NCBI GenBank assembly: GCA_902577425.1
Contig: CACGZD010000003.1
Span: forward strand, 1 to 64,000
Direction of reading: 5' to 3'
DNA length: 64,000 bases
Origin: an uncultured Alphaproteobacteria bacterium
Lineage (GTDB): Bacteria > Pseudomonadota > Alphaproteobacteria > HIMB59 > GCA-002718135
The notes under the pieces: model-generated
Databases searched by the model: none
What the model saw: the letters and a program-made list of their open reading frames with translations, nothing else
What the model was told of the DNA's origin: nothing
Made by a program: the position numbers and the translations under genes
Shown: piece by piece, positions 1-8,173 of the stretch
Layout: each line of letters opens with the position of its first letter
Numbering within the stretch: position 1 is the first letter of the stretch

Positions 1-670
1 AAAGATCAATTATACCAGAGTCGTATAGTAAATCTCTAGATTGATTAAAGCATTTAGCAGGATGTTGATTATTTAGATTTTTAATTAATTCACTGGCATT
101 TTTAATTGAATTCTTATCTTGTTTGTATTCTAATAATCTAAATATTTTTTTTACTTCATTCAACGCATAGGATTGTTTGCTTCCATAAACCATCAAATGT
201 ATAACTCCATCGTCTTTAAGAATATTATGAAAATATTTTAAAGCAGATAGAGGCTCTAATAAATGATGAATTACTCCAGAAGCAATAATCAAATCAAATT
301 TATAATCAAATTTTAAATTTCTAAAATCATCACAAATTAATTTAAGATTATCTAATTTGTGTTTATCTTTTAATTTTTTTTCATGCTTTATGCTTAATTC
401 AGAAATATCAACTCCAACTATATTGCAATGTGGATTTAACATAGCTTGTATTGCTGCTTGATCAGTTCCACATCCAGCTATTAATATTTCTATTTTTTTT
501 CTTTGAAATTTTTTTTCTGGCCATAATAAATGCCAGCTAAAATCTGGATCTCCCATTGGCCTTTTACCTTTATCAATATAATCTATTTTTATATCCTCAA
601 TAGGAACAGGGGGGTATGGAAAGTAATTATATTGAGAAACTAAATTTTTTTTATCTATTTTATTATTCAT
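1..670 (-). CDS. class I SAM-dependent methyltransferase (3' end cut by window edge)
   Basis: The frame opens with ATG at 670 and is still open at base 1, so the C-terminus lies outside the window. About 223 residues are visible. A Rossmann glycine loop reads LIAGCGTDQAA near residue 50, followed by a motif II acidic strand (VGVDIS) and a motif near residue 110 (DLIIASGVIHHL) typical of small-molecule methyltransferases. The substrate cannot be told. It reads away from its upstream neighbour, the YbaK-family gene, with a 16-base gap, so the two may share a transcript. Family assignment is firm, specificity unknown. Confidence 0.8.
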   Translation of the reverse strand, partial: MNNKIDKKNLVSQYNYFPYPPVPIEDIKIDYIDKGKRPMGDPDFSWHLLWPEKKFQRKKIEILIAGCGTDQAAIQAMLNPHCNIVGVDISELSIKHEKKLKDKHKLDNLKLICDDFRNLKFDYKFDLIIASGVIHHLLEPLSALKYFHNILKDDGVIHLMVYGSKQSYALNEVKKIFRLLEYKQDKNSIKNASELIKNLNNQHPAKCFNQSRDLLYDSGIIDL

Positions 671-686
671 AATATTTAAATATTTT

Positions 687-1175
687 TTATTTTACTATAG
701 ATTGTTCTACAGCATTTGAGTACTTTATTAAATTTTTATAAGTTATTGAAAAAACAACGTGAGGATGACCACCAGCAGCATAAATTACATCATATTTTTT
801 TAAATTACTATCTATAAATATTTTTTCTGGAGAATTTGTATGTGCAAAAGGAGATACACCACCTATTGAAAAACCAGTTAATTCTTTACATTCTTTAGCT
901 GTTCCTTTTATAATTTTATATCCAATTATTTTATTTAGTTTATCAAAAGATACATATTGATCACCAGAAACTAAACATAAATAATATTTACTATCTTCAT
1001 GATTTCTAAAAATTAAACTTTTAACTATTGCACCAACCTCTGTTCCAAGAGAATTAGCTGCATCTATAGCTGTTTTAGCAGTTTCTTTTAAAACTATTAA
1101 TTTAATGTTTAGGTTGTTTTTATCTAAAAATTTTTTAACTCTTAAGACACTTTTTTTATCTAATAAATTAGTCAT
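687..1175 (-). CDS. YbaK/EbsC-family aminoacyl-tRNA deacylase
   Basis: A 162-residue stand-alone YbaK/ProX-like protein. Members hydrolyse mischarged aminoacyl-tRNAs in trans in the cytoplasm. The sequence shows the family's conserved lysine segment (VGAIVKSLIF, near residue 50), a central strand (YYLCLVSGDQYV), and the C-terminal glycine-rich region (SIGGVSPFAH, IYAAGGHPH). The length is normal for the free-standing family. It lies 16 bases upstream of the methyltransferase on the same strand. Which tRNA it edits (Cys-tRNAPro, Ala-tRNAPro or another) cannot be decided here. Confidence 0.85.
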   Translation of the reverse strand: MTNLLDKKSVLRVKKFLDKNNLNIKLIVLKETAKTAIDAANSLGTEVGAIVKSLIFRNHEDSKYYLCLVSGDQYVSFDKLNKIIGYKIIKGTAKECKELTGFSIGGVSPFAHTNSPEKIFIDSNLKKYDVIYAAGGHPHVVFSITYKNLIKYSNAVEQSIVK

Positions 1176-1311
1176 TTATTTAAAAATTTAATAAGTTTAT
1201 AATGATTCTAAATATTTTAAGATCATAAGAAATAAAAAAAACTATTAATTATTAATATTATTTTATAAATAAGTTAAAAAAAACTCTTAAAAAAACTATT
1301 TTTTTTAATTA

Positions 1312-1340
1312 TATATACCCTACAAATTACGAGGAGAGGA
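1312..1340 (+). promoter_or_regulatory. probable -10 and strong ribosome binding site of proteorhodopsin
   Basis: A TATATA block at 1312-1317 could serve as a -10 element. A purine-rich Shine-Dalgarno (CGAGGAGAGG, about 1330-1339) lies 5 bases before the ATG. This is one of the strongest ribosome binding sites in the window. No convincing -35 box is visible in the AT-rich upstream stretch. Confidence 0.35.
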
Positions 1341-1344
1341 TTTT

Positions 1345-2037
1345 ATGGATCATAGTTTTTTACAAGGTAATGACTTTGTAGGCATTACATTCTGGATAGT
1401 TTCTATTGGAATGTGGGCAGCAACTCTATTTTTCTTTTATGAAGGAATGAGAGTATCGGCAAAATGGAGAACTTCAATTGTTGTTGCAGCTTTGATAACT
1501 TTTATTGCAGCTGTTCATTATATGTACATGAGAGAATATTGGGTTACTTTTGGTGAATCACCTATTGTATACAGATATATAGATTGGGTATTAACAGTAC
1601 CTCTTCAAATGATTGAATTCTTTTTAATACTAGTAGCTGTCGGAGCTGCTGTTTCAGCTAATTCTTTTTGGAGATTGTTAGCTGGAACTTTAGTTATGAT
1701 TATTGGTGGTTATCTTGGAGAAGCAGGATATATAAACGCAACTCTTGGTTTCGTTATTGGAATGATTGGTTGGGCAATAATTATCTGGGAAATATTTGGA
1801 GGAGAAGCTAGTAAAGCTGCTGCTGCAAATGAATCAGTAAAATCCGCATTCAACGCAATGAGACTAATAGTTTTAATAGGATGGGCTATTTACCCTCTAG
1901 GTTATGTATTTGGTTACATGATGGATGGTGTAAATCCTGGAACGTTAAATGGTATTTATAACTTAGCTGATTTTGTAAATAAGATCCTTTTTGGACTTAT
2001 CATATGGAATGTAGCAGTTAAAGACTCATCATCTTAA
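1345..2037 (+). CDS. proteorhodopsin, blue-absorbing type
   Basis: A 230-residue seven-helix retinal protein, a light-driven proton pump of the inner membrane. The key helix C motif (RYIDW, LTVPLQMIEF) supplies the proton acceptor D80, T84 and the proton donor E91. H58 matches the conserved histidine that pairs with the acceptor. K213 in helix G (DFVNKILFG) is the retinal Schiff-base lysine. Residue 88, equivalent to the spectral-tuning position 105 of green proteorhodopsin, is Gln, which in this family gives blue absorption. The N-terminus is short, with no obvious cleavable signal. A terminator follows directly, so the gene is probably monocistronic. No retinal synthesis genes are in this window. 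Confidence 0.97.
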   Translation: MDHSFLQGNDFVGITFWIVSIGMWAATLFFFYEGMRVSAKWRTSIVVAALITFIAAVHYMYMREYWVTFGESPIVYRYIDWVLTVPLQMIEFFLILVAVGAAVSANSFWRLLAGTLVMIIGGYLGEAGYINATLGFVIGMIGWAIIIWEIFGGEASKAAAANESVKSAFNAMRLIVLIGWAIYPLGYVFGYMMDGVNPGTLNGIYNLADFVNKILFGLIIWNVAVKDSSS

Positions 2038-2060
2038 TTTCTTTTTACAAATTAATATTA

Positions 2061-2087
2061 AAAAACCCTCTTTAATGAGGGTTTTTT
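2061..2087 (+). terminator. intrinsic terminator of proteorhodopsin
   Basis: A 10-bp stem (AAAAACCCTC paired with GAGGGTTTTT, six-base loop) runs directly into a T tract, 24 bases after the proteorhodopsin stop codon. It ends a single-gene transcript. Confidence 0.9.
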
Positions 2088-2180
2088 ATTTTAAAGTTAA
2101 ATAGTAAGGTTTGATCTTTTAAAAAATTTTATTGAATATAATAGGTTACATTAATGCCCTTATGTATAAATCTTAATTTA

Positions 2181-2462
2181 CTATTTGTGATTTAAAATTA
2201 CTTCACCTGTTTTTCCTTCAACTGATTCAATAAGCTCTTTATTTAAATCCATTCTTTTTGTTCTTGCAGCTGAAGCTCTCTCCATTGCATCATTATCAAC
2301 ATATAATGAAACAAACATTAAAGTTGTATCATCTACACGAACTTCTAATAATTGTTCGGCTTCTGCAAATTCTTTAGGTGCATTTATTTTATAAGTTTCT
2401 TCAATTTGGTCTGCACCATCTTTTGATTTAAAGCTTAGTGTTGTTATTCTAGCTACTGACAT
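2181..2462 (-). CDS. small conserved-looking protein, possible dimeric alpha/beta-barrel fold
   Basis: A 93-residue soluble protein with no signal peptide or membrane segment. The pattern of alternating strands and helices (ARITTLSFKSKDGADQ near the start, LLEVRVDDTTLMFVSLYVD in the middle) resembles antibiotic-biosynthesis-monooxygenase-like ferredoxin-fold proteins, but no catalytic residue identifies it. Its start has an acceptable purine-rich leader. It sits alone between the proteorhodopsin terminator and a divergent NTF2-like gene. Function unknown. Confidence 0.7.
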   Translation of the reverse strand: MSVARITTLSFKSKDGADQIEETYKINAPKEFAEAEQLLEVRVDDTTLMFVSLYVDNDAMERASAARTKRMDLNKELIESVEGKTGEVILNHK

Positions 2463-2609
2463 ATTTTTGTCTCCTATATCTAATTATAATTCAATATTAT
2501 AATATTTTAGATTTAATAATAATTATTAAAAATAAGGAGTTTTTTTTGTTAAAATATATAATAACAATATATATTTATTAAAAATAAATAAAAATTAGGA
2601 GATTATTTT

Positions 2610-2930
2610 ATGTCATTAATACAAAAATTTTGGAATGCAGAAGAAAACAAAGATATTGATCAATGGAATGAAGTTCTAAGTGATGATTTTGTATGGGTTA
2701 AACATTCAACAGGTGAACACATAGGAAAAGAACAATTGGGTAAATGGTTCATGAGTGAAGATGCTCCTAAATCTGAAAATAGCAGGATTATATACGAAAA
2801 TGATGAAATTGGCGTAGGACATTCGTTTGTTACTTTTAAAGATGGTTCCAGGCAAGCAGTTTTAGTTGTTTATACAATTAAGGATGGAAAAATTACTAGA
2901 TCTGAAACTGGTGCTACAAATCTAGATTAA
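2610..2930 (+). CDS. SnoaL/NTF2-like fold protein
   Basis: A 106-residue protein with the cone-shaped NTF2/SnoaL layout: an N-terminal helix (IQKFWNAEENKDIDQW), then LSDDFVWVKHSTGEHIGKE, and a C-terminal run of strands (AVLVVYTIKDGKITRSE). Proteins of this fold are small enzymes, binding proteins or stress factors, and the sequence alone does not choose. It has a good Shine-Dalgarno (AGGAGA) and is followed 35 bases later by a small membrane protein gene that probably shares its transcript. Confidence 0.75.
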   Translation: MSLIQKFWNAEENKDIDQWNEVLSDDFVWVKHSTGEHIGKEQLGKWFMSEDAPKSENSRIIYENDEIGVGHSFVTFKDGSRQAVLVVYTIKDGKITRSETGATNLD

Positions 2931-2965
2931 AAACATATATAATTTATCAAAGGGGGAATAATTTT

Positions 2966-3376
2966 ATGGCAGATTTTGGAAATACTTTTTATTTAATTAT
3001 TTTTATAATTAATTTACTTGGCTTAATTTATTACACTTACTTGACTTATTTAAATCCAAAACAATTAATTAATGATTATGAAACAGGAGATGATTCTATT
3101 GTATTTATAAGAGTAATAGGGTCATTTGTTTTATCTTATGTTGTAATAGGAATCATTTTACTATTTACTTCAATCAACGGAGCTTGGATCTATTTTGTAT
3201 CTGGACTTATGATATCTGCTTTCCAATTATTATATGATCTTGGATCTAGAATGAAAATAATTGATAGTAAATATAAAGTTATTAATAAAAGTTCTGACAC
3301 TATTATAGCTATTGTATTTATTGTTATTAATGTAATTTTAATTTCTGGTCTTTCAGATAGAATTTATTATCATTAA
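2966..3376 (+). CDS. small integral membrane protein, four predicted helices
   Basis: A 136-residue protein, mostly hydrophobic, with four likely transmembrane segments (around residues 7-25, 47-66, 70-90 and 112-128). It is preceded by a strong GGGGGA ribosome binding site and followed by a hairpin terminator shared with the convergent recombinase gene. I recognise no family. The upstream NTF2-like gene is probably co-transcribed. Confidence 0.7.
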   Translation: MADFGNTFYLIIFIINLLGLIYYTYLTYLNPKQLINDYETGDDSIVFIRVIGSFVLSYVVIGIILLFTSINGAWIYFVSGLMISAFQLLYDLGSRMKIIDSKYKVINKSSDTIIAIVFIVINVILISGLSDRIYYH

Positions 3377-3403
3377 TTAAATAATACAAAATATAATTTT
3401 ATT

Positions 3404-3434
3404 AAAAAAGCTGAGTTTAACTCAGCTTTTTTTT
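3404..3434. terminator. bidirectional intrinsic terminator
   Basis: A 12-bp stem (AAAAAAGCTGAG paired with CTCAGCTTTTTT around a TTTAA loop) lies between the convergent membrane-protein and recombinase genes. It has a T run on both strands, so it can stop transcription from either side. Its right end overlaps the recombinase stop codon. Confidence 0.85.
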
Positions 3435-4491
3435 ATATTTTTCTAGCTGCTGAATTCTTTTTTATATCTGTAACCTTTGTATATCTATCTATCATCTGAG
3501 TTGTAGAATGGCCCGACTGTGCCATTATCTCATGAGTAGGTACATTATCCATTCTTGATTGTGTAATTGCCCCAATTCTAAGAGAATGAGCTCCTATATT
3601 AATTGAATCAATGCCAACATTTGTAGATCTTTGTTTTAATATTTTAACAAAACCAGCAGCAGTTAAACTTCTTTTAACAAAACCTTTATTTTCATTTAGT
3701 TTATGGCTTTCAATTACTTTAGATTTATTAATTTTATAAAATAGGGGACCTGATTTAACCTGAACTACATCTAACCATTCATTCAATGACTTAACAGGAC
3801 AATATTTATCTTTTTTCTTTGGCAAATCAATCACTCTACCAACTCCTGTTTGATCAGTTTTTGAAAAGTTTATACGTACTTGAATTGACCCATCATCAGA
3901 AAATATTAAATCTTCATACTGAATAGCTAAAATTTCAGATCTTCTACAAAAACTATAAAAACCTAACAATATCAGTGCCTTGTCTCTAATATCTGTTGCA
4001 TTATCAGAGTCAAACAAAGGGTCTACAATTTTAACTATATCTTCTTTTAATAATTCCTTTTTTTGACCAGGTTTTATTTCTTTATTTCTAGAAATAGCTG
4101 CCATAGTTTCTGCTATTTGCGGATTTTTTCTATCAAAATCAAAATTATTTACTCTATATTTATAAGTAATAGATGCCAAAATTCTTTTAATTGTTGATGA
4201 TTTATATGATTTATTATCAGAATTAGAGGAGGGTGCATTTGGATTATTCTTTTCACTTTTACCTTTTAATTTAATCGCATCATTATTTGTATGAAGCCAG
4301 TTTAAATAACCTTCAGTTAAGTTATAAGCATCTTGAATTGCATCTACATCTAAAGGATCAGCATTAAATCTATTTTTGGAATATTGTACGAATTTTAGCC
4401 AATCTCCATCATAACTTTGTTGTGTTTTAACTGCTTTAGACTTCAATTTAAGTTTTTCTACAGTTGGGTCTCTAGGTATCTTAATTCCCAT
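3433..4491 (-). CDS. tyrosine recombinase / site-specific integrase
   Basis: A complete 352-residue tyrosine recombinase that cuts and rejoins DNA through a 3'-phosphotyrosine. An N-terminal helical core-binding domain (about residues 10-125) precedes the catalytic domain. All expected catalytic residues are visible: R183 (CRRSE), K211 (SKTD), H302 and R305 (HSLR), H328 (SGHS) and the nucleophile Y337 (DRYTK). The length is close to single-subunit Xer proteins such as XerS and XerH, but also to phage or island integrases. No excisionase, phage or plasmid genes sit next to it. Twenty bases upstream of the ATG is a 28-bp dif-like palindrome. Confidence 0.93.
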   Translation of the reverse strand: MGIKIPRDPTVEKLKLKSKAVKTQQSYDGDWLKFVQYSKNRFNADPLDVDAIQDAYNLTEGYLNWLHTNNDAIKLKGKSEKNNPNAPSSNSDNKSYKSSTIKRILASITYKYRVNNFDFDRKNPQIAETMAAISRNKEIKPGQKKELLKEDIVKIVDPLFDSDNATDIRDKALILLGFYSFCRRSEILAIQYEDLIFSDDGSIQVRINFSKTDQTGVGRVIDLPKKKDKYCPVKSLNEWLDVVQVKSGPLFYKINKSKVIESHKLNENKGFVKRSLTAAGFVKILKQRSTNVGIDSINIGAHSLRIGAITQSRMDNVPTHEIMAQSGHSTTQMIDRYTKVTDIKKNSAARKI

Positions 4492-4510
4492 ATATTCTCA
4501 CATTATTATT

Positions 4511-4538
4511 TGTTACGATAATTACAGTTATCGTAACA
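4511..4538. repeat. 28-bp perfect palindrome with dif-like geometry, upstream of the recombinase
   Basis: Two 11-bp inverted arms (TGTTACGATAA and TTATCGTAACA) flank a 6-bp centre (TTACAG). Arm and spacer lengths equal those of bacterial dif sites, and the inner ATAA / TTAT edges are the same as in the Escherichia coli dif site. It could be the recombinase's own crossover site, the chromosomal dif, or an operator. It overlaps the probable -10 region of the recombinase promoter. Confidence 0.75.
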
Positions 4539-4547
4539 TATAGTCAA
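4518..4547 (-). promoter_or_regulatory. probable promoter of the tyrosine recombinase
   Basis: On the minus strand a good -35 box TTGACT (4542-4547) is followed after 18 bases by AATTAT (4518-4523), four of six matches to a -10 box. The palindrome at 4511-4538 covers the -10 and most of the spacer, so protein binding there should repress the gene. Confidence 0.5.
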
Positions 4548-4904
4548 GATAATAAATATAGAATTATTTATCAATAATTTATTAATACTATTTAATAATA
4601 TACATTAAATACTAAGGTAGGTATAGAATTTCACGTGTAACAAACGACTATATATAGTGAATTAATTGTGGGAAAACTGGTATAATATAGAGATCTTTAA
4701 ATAAAGAAGATTTGTAAAGCTTATTCAAAAAATTCAAAATAATAAATTATTTATTTTTTACCTAAATTCCGCCATTTATATTGATAATGAATATATATAT
4801 TTGAATTAAAGTATTAAAATATAAATGTAAATATATGATAAATAAACATTATTTTCAATTTAAATTATTTTAATATTAAAGATATTATTAACGCTATTCC
4901 ATTT
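4539..4904. other. intergenic stretch with no gene seen
   Basis: Very AT-rich sequence with stops in all frames. I see no credible small gene, tRNA or terminator. A TATAAT-like segment occurs near 4681-4686 (GGTATAATAT), which could be a stray -10 on the plus strand. Confidence 0.5.
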
Positions 4905-4909
4905 TTGTA

Positions 4910-5165
4910 GATGATTTAGTTGATTTTAGCCCTAAGAATCAGAAATTAATTTTTTATGTAGTAAGGTGTGATTAAAAGTTCAGAATCATTAAATTTAGCA
5001 CATACTGAATTCATAAATGTCTAAGAAGAAAAGGATACTATTGTCTTCCCTACTCTTAACCTTATTGTAAAAGAATTTAGTTTATCTTTATCTACTCTTA
5101 GTAAAAAAGAGGATATATGGTTATATTATTTATGTATTCAATTAAATTTACTAGTAACTATTAAA
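4910..5165 (+). pseudogene. possible decayed coding sequence upstream of the methyltransferase
   Basis: Two overlapping frames have protein-like composition. One (from 4910) is open to a stop at 4973. The other runs from about 4968 through one TAA at 5022-5024 and stays open into the ATG at 5166. A single frameshift plus one stop would make a continuous frame of roughly 85 codons ahead of the methyltransferase. I do not recognise the protein. The position beside a recombinase fits a degenerate gene, but chance cannot be excluded. Confidence 0.25.
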
Positions 5166-5999
5166 ATGGATATAACAAAAATTTTAATTTGCCCTAAATG
5201 TAAATCAAATCAGTTTTCTAAAAATAATCAAATAATTTGCAACAATTGTAATAGTAATTTTTCTTATAATGAAAAAAATAATCAGGTGGTTTTTGAAGAA
5301 GTTTATAAGCCTAATAAGGTAGATGAAGATATATTTACTTTAAAAAAAAATAATCATAAAAGATTATTATGGAGAGAACTTAATTATTTAAAAATTAAAA
5401 AATACACCAAAACAATTCCAAATAATAAATTATGCTTAGACATAGGTTGCGGACCTATGACAAATAAAAATTTACTTAATAAATTTGATACCACTCTGTA
5501 TATGGATGGAGCAAAATTTAATTCTGTAAACATAGTATGTGATTTTGAAAAATTAATTCCGATTAAAAATAATTCTGTTGATTTTATTTTATTATCAAAT
5601 GTTTTAGAACATATATTTAGTCCGCAGTTTTTTTTAAACGAAATTTATAGAATATTAAAAACAAATGGAAAATGCTTAATACTTGTACCTTATCAAATTA
5701 AACTTCATCAAGAGCCATTTGATTATTTTAGATACACAAGACATGCTTTAAAAAGGCTTTTAAATAATTCGAATTTTTCAGATTTTTTAATTGAAGAAAT
5801 TGGCAGCACTTCAAATATTATTGATAATTTTTTACTAATTGATATGAAAACAAAAAGAAATATTAATTTTTTTAGTAAAAAAATAATATTTTTTTTACAA
5901 TGGGTAATTTATAAATTATTCTCTATTCAAAGAAAGTTTGATAGCGCATCTATTAACACTTTGATCCCCCAAGGTTATTCTGTTGAAATTAAAAAATAG
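5166..5999 (+). CDS. class I methyltransferase with N-terminal zinc-ribbon (Trm112-like)
   Basis: A 277-residue protein. The first 40 residues form a zinc ribbon with C9-x2-C12 and C25-x2-C28. A Rossmann methyltransferase domain follows, with glycine loop LDIGCGPM (91-98), an acidic strand near YMDGA and the post-motif LSNVLEHIFSPQFFLNEIYRIL in two adjoining parts around residues 145-165. This layout is common in SAM-dependent methyltransferases next to surface-sugar genes, but no such genes are here. There is no clear Shine-Dalgarno, and the frame is open upstream to 5025, so an earlier start is possible. The N-terminal CPxC position supports the chosen ATG. Confidence 0.8.
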   Translation: MDITKILICPKCKSNQFSKNNQIICNNCNSNFSYNEKNNQVVFEEVYKPNKVDEDIFTLKKNNHKRLLWRELNYLKIKKYTKTIPNNKLCLDIGCGPMTNKNLLNKFDTTLYMDGAKFNSVNIVCDFEKLIPIKNNSVDFILLSNVLEHIFSPQFFLNEIYRILKTNGKCLILVPYQIKLHQEPFDYFRYTRHALKRLLNNSNFSDFLIEEIGSTSNIIDNFLLIDMKTKRNINFFSKKIIFFLQWVIYKLFSIQRKFDSASINTLIPQGYSVEIKK

Positions 6000-6030
6000 T
6001 ATTGCAAATTTTAAAATACCAATATTATCT

Positions 6031-7566
6031 TTATCTAATTTTTATATTAAGTACTTCAACTAGTAACGACGGATTATATGAGAGACTAAGTATATCATCA
6101 TAAGACAAAGAAGCTTTAGGCTGCATTTTAAATGATAAACTATTAGGATTTTCTAAAAAATTTTGTAATGAAATAATAAATTCATTAGTTAAAGGACTTT
6201 CTACATACACTGAATAGGCTTGCAATTGACTAGTTATAAAAGTCACTAATTGATCTGAGCTCATTCCCATTTCATATGCTCCATATTCTAGTATTCTAGG
6301 TGTTAAACCTTTATCTTTTAGTGTTAAGTCAATTGATGATATTTTAGGTGTAGTTTGAAGATAGTCTAAAATTATTGGAGTGGTACTATCATTGATCAAT
6401 TTATATAAATCAATGTCATCAAGTTTAGTATTAAATAATATTTCAGCTCCCTCTTGCATGCCTATATTAAAATTAAATGTAAAAATTTCTGAACTAGGGC
6501 TCCATTTAAAATTTGTACTATAATCAAACTTTAATTCATTATAGCCTAATCCATCAAAATAATTTTTAATGATTTGATCATTTGATGTAATAGCAATTCC
6601 AGAAGTAGTACTATCAAAAGAAACAGGAATACTTAATCCGTTTATTTTTTTTGTTTTAAAATTAGAAATTTCTGATGTGTCAACATTAATTATGTAACTT
6701 AAACCGTTTCTTTCATAAACTTCCTGATAAAAGTTTTTAAATTTAAAACTACCTAAAGAATCAAAAAATAAAAATAATTCTCTTGGATGTTCCATATAAT
6801 TAAATTCAGAAATATAAGTTGATGGTGAATTAAATTTTAAATTCCGTATTTCCATTGTCTCTAATTCAGCATACTCGTCATATCTTTGAATTTTAGCTCC
6901 TTTGTAAATTAATTCCGCCAATGATGAATTTTTTAAATTATTTACTGTAATTGAGTCATATGCATAAAAATCTGTTTCAAATTCAAAAGATACATCATTC
7001 ATTTTTAAAGTTTTTAATGAAATACTATCAATAATATTCGCTATTCCAAAAACATAATCAGTTGACTCCCCTATTACCATGTCTTTTAATAATTTAATTT
7101 CTTTGAGATCTAATTTTGTTAACTCAAAATGACCTATATAAAATTCTTCATTATTAGTTGGTGATAATTTTTTAATAATTAATTTATCAAAAAATTTTCC
7201 TTCATATTTATTAAAAGAATTAATATTAATATTATTAAAGTATTTTTCATTTGGTTTTTCTATAATTAATTCTTCAATATTAATATTTTCAATTGTAATA
7301 TTTTTTATAATTAAATTTGAATTATTTACATAATTAACTGTTTCATATTGTATTCCTAGTAGATTAAAAATATTTATAATTGAATCTTCAAAACTTGAAT
7401 TATTATTTGTATTTGTATCAGTATTAGACTCTGATAAAACAGTAAATGTTCCATCTTCATGAAGTTTGACTACACGTCCATCATCTAGTGTTACAATTTC
7501 TGCATGACTAAATTGATAAAAAAATAGGGTTACTAGAAAAATGAAGGAGATAATTTTTTTACTCAT
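6031..7566 (-). CDS. large secreted protein of unknown function
   Basis: A 511-residue protein with a signal peptide (residues 1-22, cleavage after SHA). The segment just after it (EIVTLDDGRVVKLHEDGTF) is a motif found at the start of several periplasmic proteins of unknown function, including DUF3157-like ones. The rest is rich in Asn, Ile, Leu and Ser, with many short amphipathic strand-like stretches, suggesting a beta-rich periplasmic or outer-membrane-associated protein. No catalytic motif and no membrane helix after the signal are seen. It stands alone. Confidence 0.7.
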   Translation of the reverse strand: MSKKIISFIFLVTLFFYQFSHAEIVTLDDGRVVKLHEDGTFTVLSESNTDTNTNNNSSFEDSIINIFNLLGIQYETVNYVNNSNLIIKNITIENINIEELIIEKPNEKYFNNININSFNKYEGKFFDKLIIKKLSPTNNEEFYIGHFELTKLDLKEIKLLKDMVIGESTDYVFGIANIIDSISLKTLKMNDVSFEFETDFYAYDSITVNNLKNSSLAELIYKGAKIQRYDEYAELETMEIRNLKFNSPSTYISEFNYMEHPRELFLFFDSLGSFKFKNFYQEVYERNGLSYIINVDTSEISNFKTKKINGLSIPVSFDSTTSGIAITSNDQIIKNYFDGLGYNELKFDYSTNFKWSPSSEIFTFNFNIGMQEGAEILFNTKLDDIDLYKLINDSTTPIILDYLQTTPKISSIDLTLKDKGLTPRILEYGAYEMGMSSDQLVTFITSQLQAYSVYVESPLTNEFIISLQNFLENPNSLSFKMQPKASLSYDDILSLSYNPSLLVEVLNIKIR

Positions 7567-7717
7567 AAAATAATGATACTAGTATATCTAATAAAATAAA
7601 TATTTTTTAAGTAATAAGATTTATAATAAAATTGTGTAAAAACTAATTATTTAAACTTAAAATTTTAAAAAAGAGAAAATATATAGAAATAATACATATA
7701 TAAGTTTAATATAATGT

Positions 7718-8083
7718 ATGGGCTTTATTGAAGCTACTGAAGTTTGTTTTTCTAAATATTTTAATTTTAGTGGTAGGGCTAGGCGTTCTGAATATTGGTT
7801 TTTTGCTCTCTTTACTTTATTGACTACTTCTTTTTTTGTTTATTTTGAAGGTTATATGGGAATTTTTCCAAATACTGACCAGGCTGTTTTAGCAAATATT
7901 TTTAGTTTATTAGTAATCATACCTTCGATTGCAGTTGGGGTTAGAAGATTACATGATACTAATCACTCTGGATGGTGGTATTTGTTAATAATTATTCCTA
8001 TTATTGGATGGATTTTTATACTTATTTGGTTTTGCAAAAATAGTGATGATGGAGATAATAGATTTGGCTCTAATCCAAAATAG
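7718..8083 (+). CDS. DUF805 inner-membrane protein
   Basis: A 121-residue YhaH-like DUF805 protein. The family signature is plain: FNFSGRARRSEYWFF near residues 16-30, the central VGVRRLHDTNHSGWWYLL (about 70-87) and a C-terminal DGDNRFGSNP tail. Three to four transmembrane segments are predicted. The function of the family is unknown. The gene is alone, and a TATAAT sequence lies right before the ATG, too close to act as a normal -10. Confidence 0.92.
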   Translation: MGFIEATEVCFSKYFNFSGRARRSEYWFFALFTLLTTSFFVYFEGYMGIFPNTDQAVLANIFSLLVIIPSIAVGVRRLHDTNHSGWWYLLIIIPIIGWIFILIWFCKNSDDGDNRFGSNPK

Positions 8084-8107
8084 ATTGCTGAGATAAGTCA
8101 AAAGTTT

Positions 8108-8173
8108 TTAATTATATGCATAAAGAGTCATTGCTAATCCAACTAAGCAAATCAGTGCTAAATCTATCATCAT
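8108..8173 (-). CDS. 21-residue single-helix membrane peptide coupled to bactofilin
   Basis: The peptide (MMIDLALICLVG at the start, then LAMTLYAYN) is one hydrophobic helix. Its ATG overlaps the bactofilin stop in an ATGA arrangement (8170-8173), the classic layout for translational coupling. The stop is TAA at 8108-8110. It is too short for gene finders. The exact overlap and the purely membrane-like composition argue for a real gene, but conservation cannot be tested here. Confidence 0.5.
   Translation of the reverse strand: MMIDLALICLVGLAMTLYAYN

Noticed and set aside
7710-7715. TATAAT as a -10 box for the DUF805 gene
   Set aside because: It lies three bases before the ATG, which would place transcription start inside the coding sequence.
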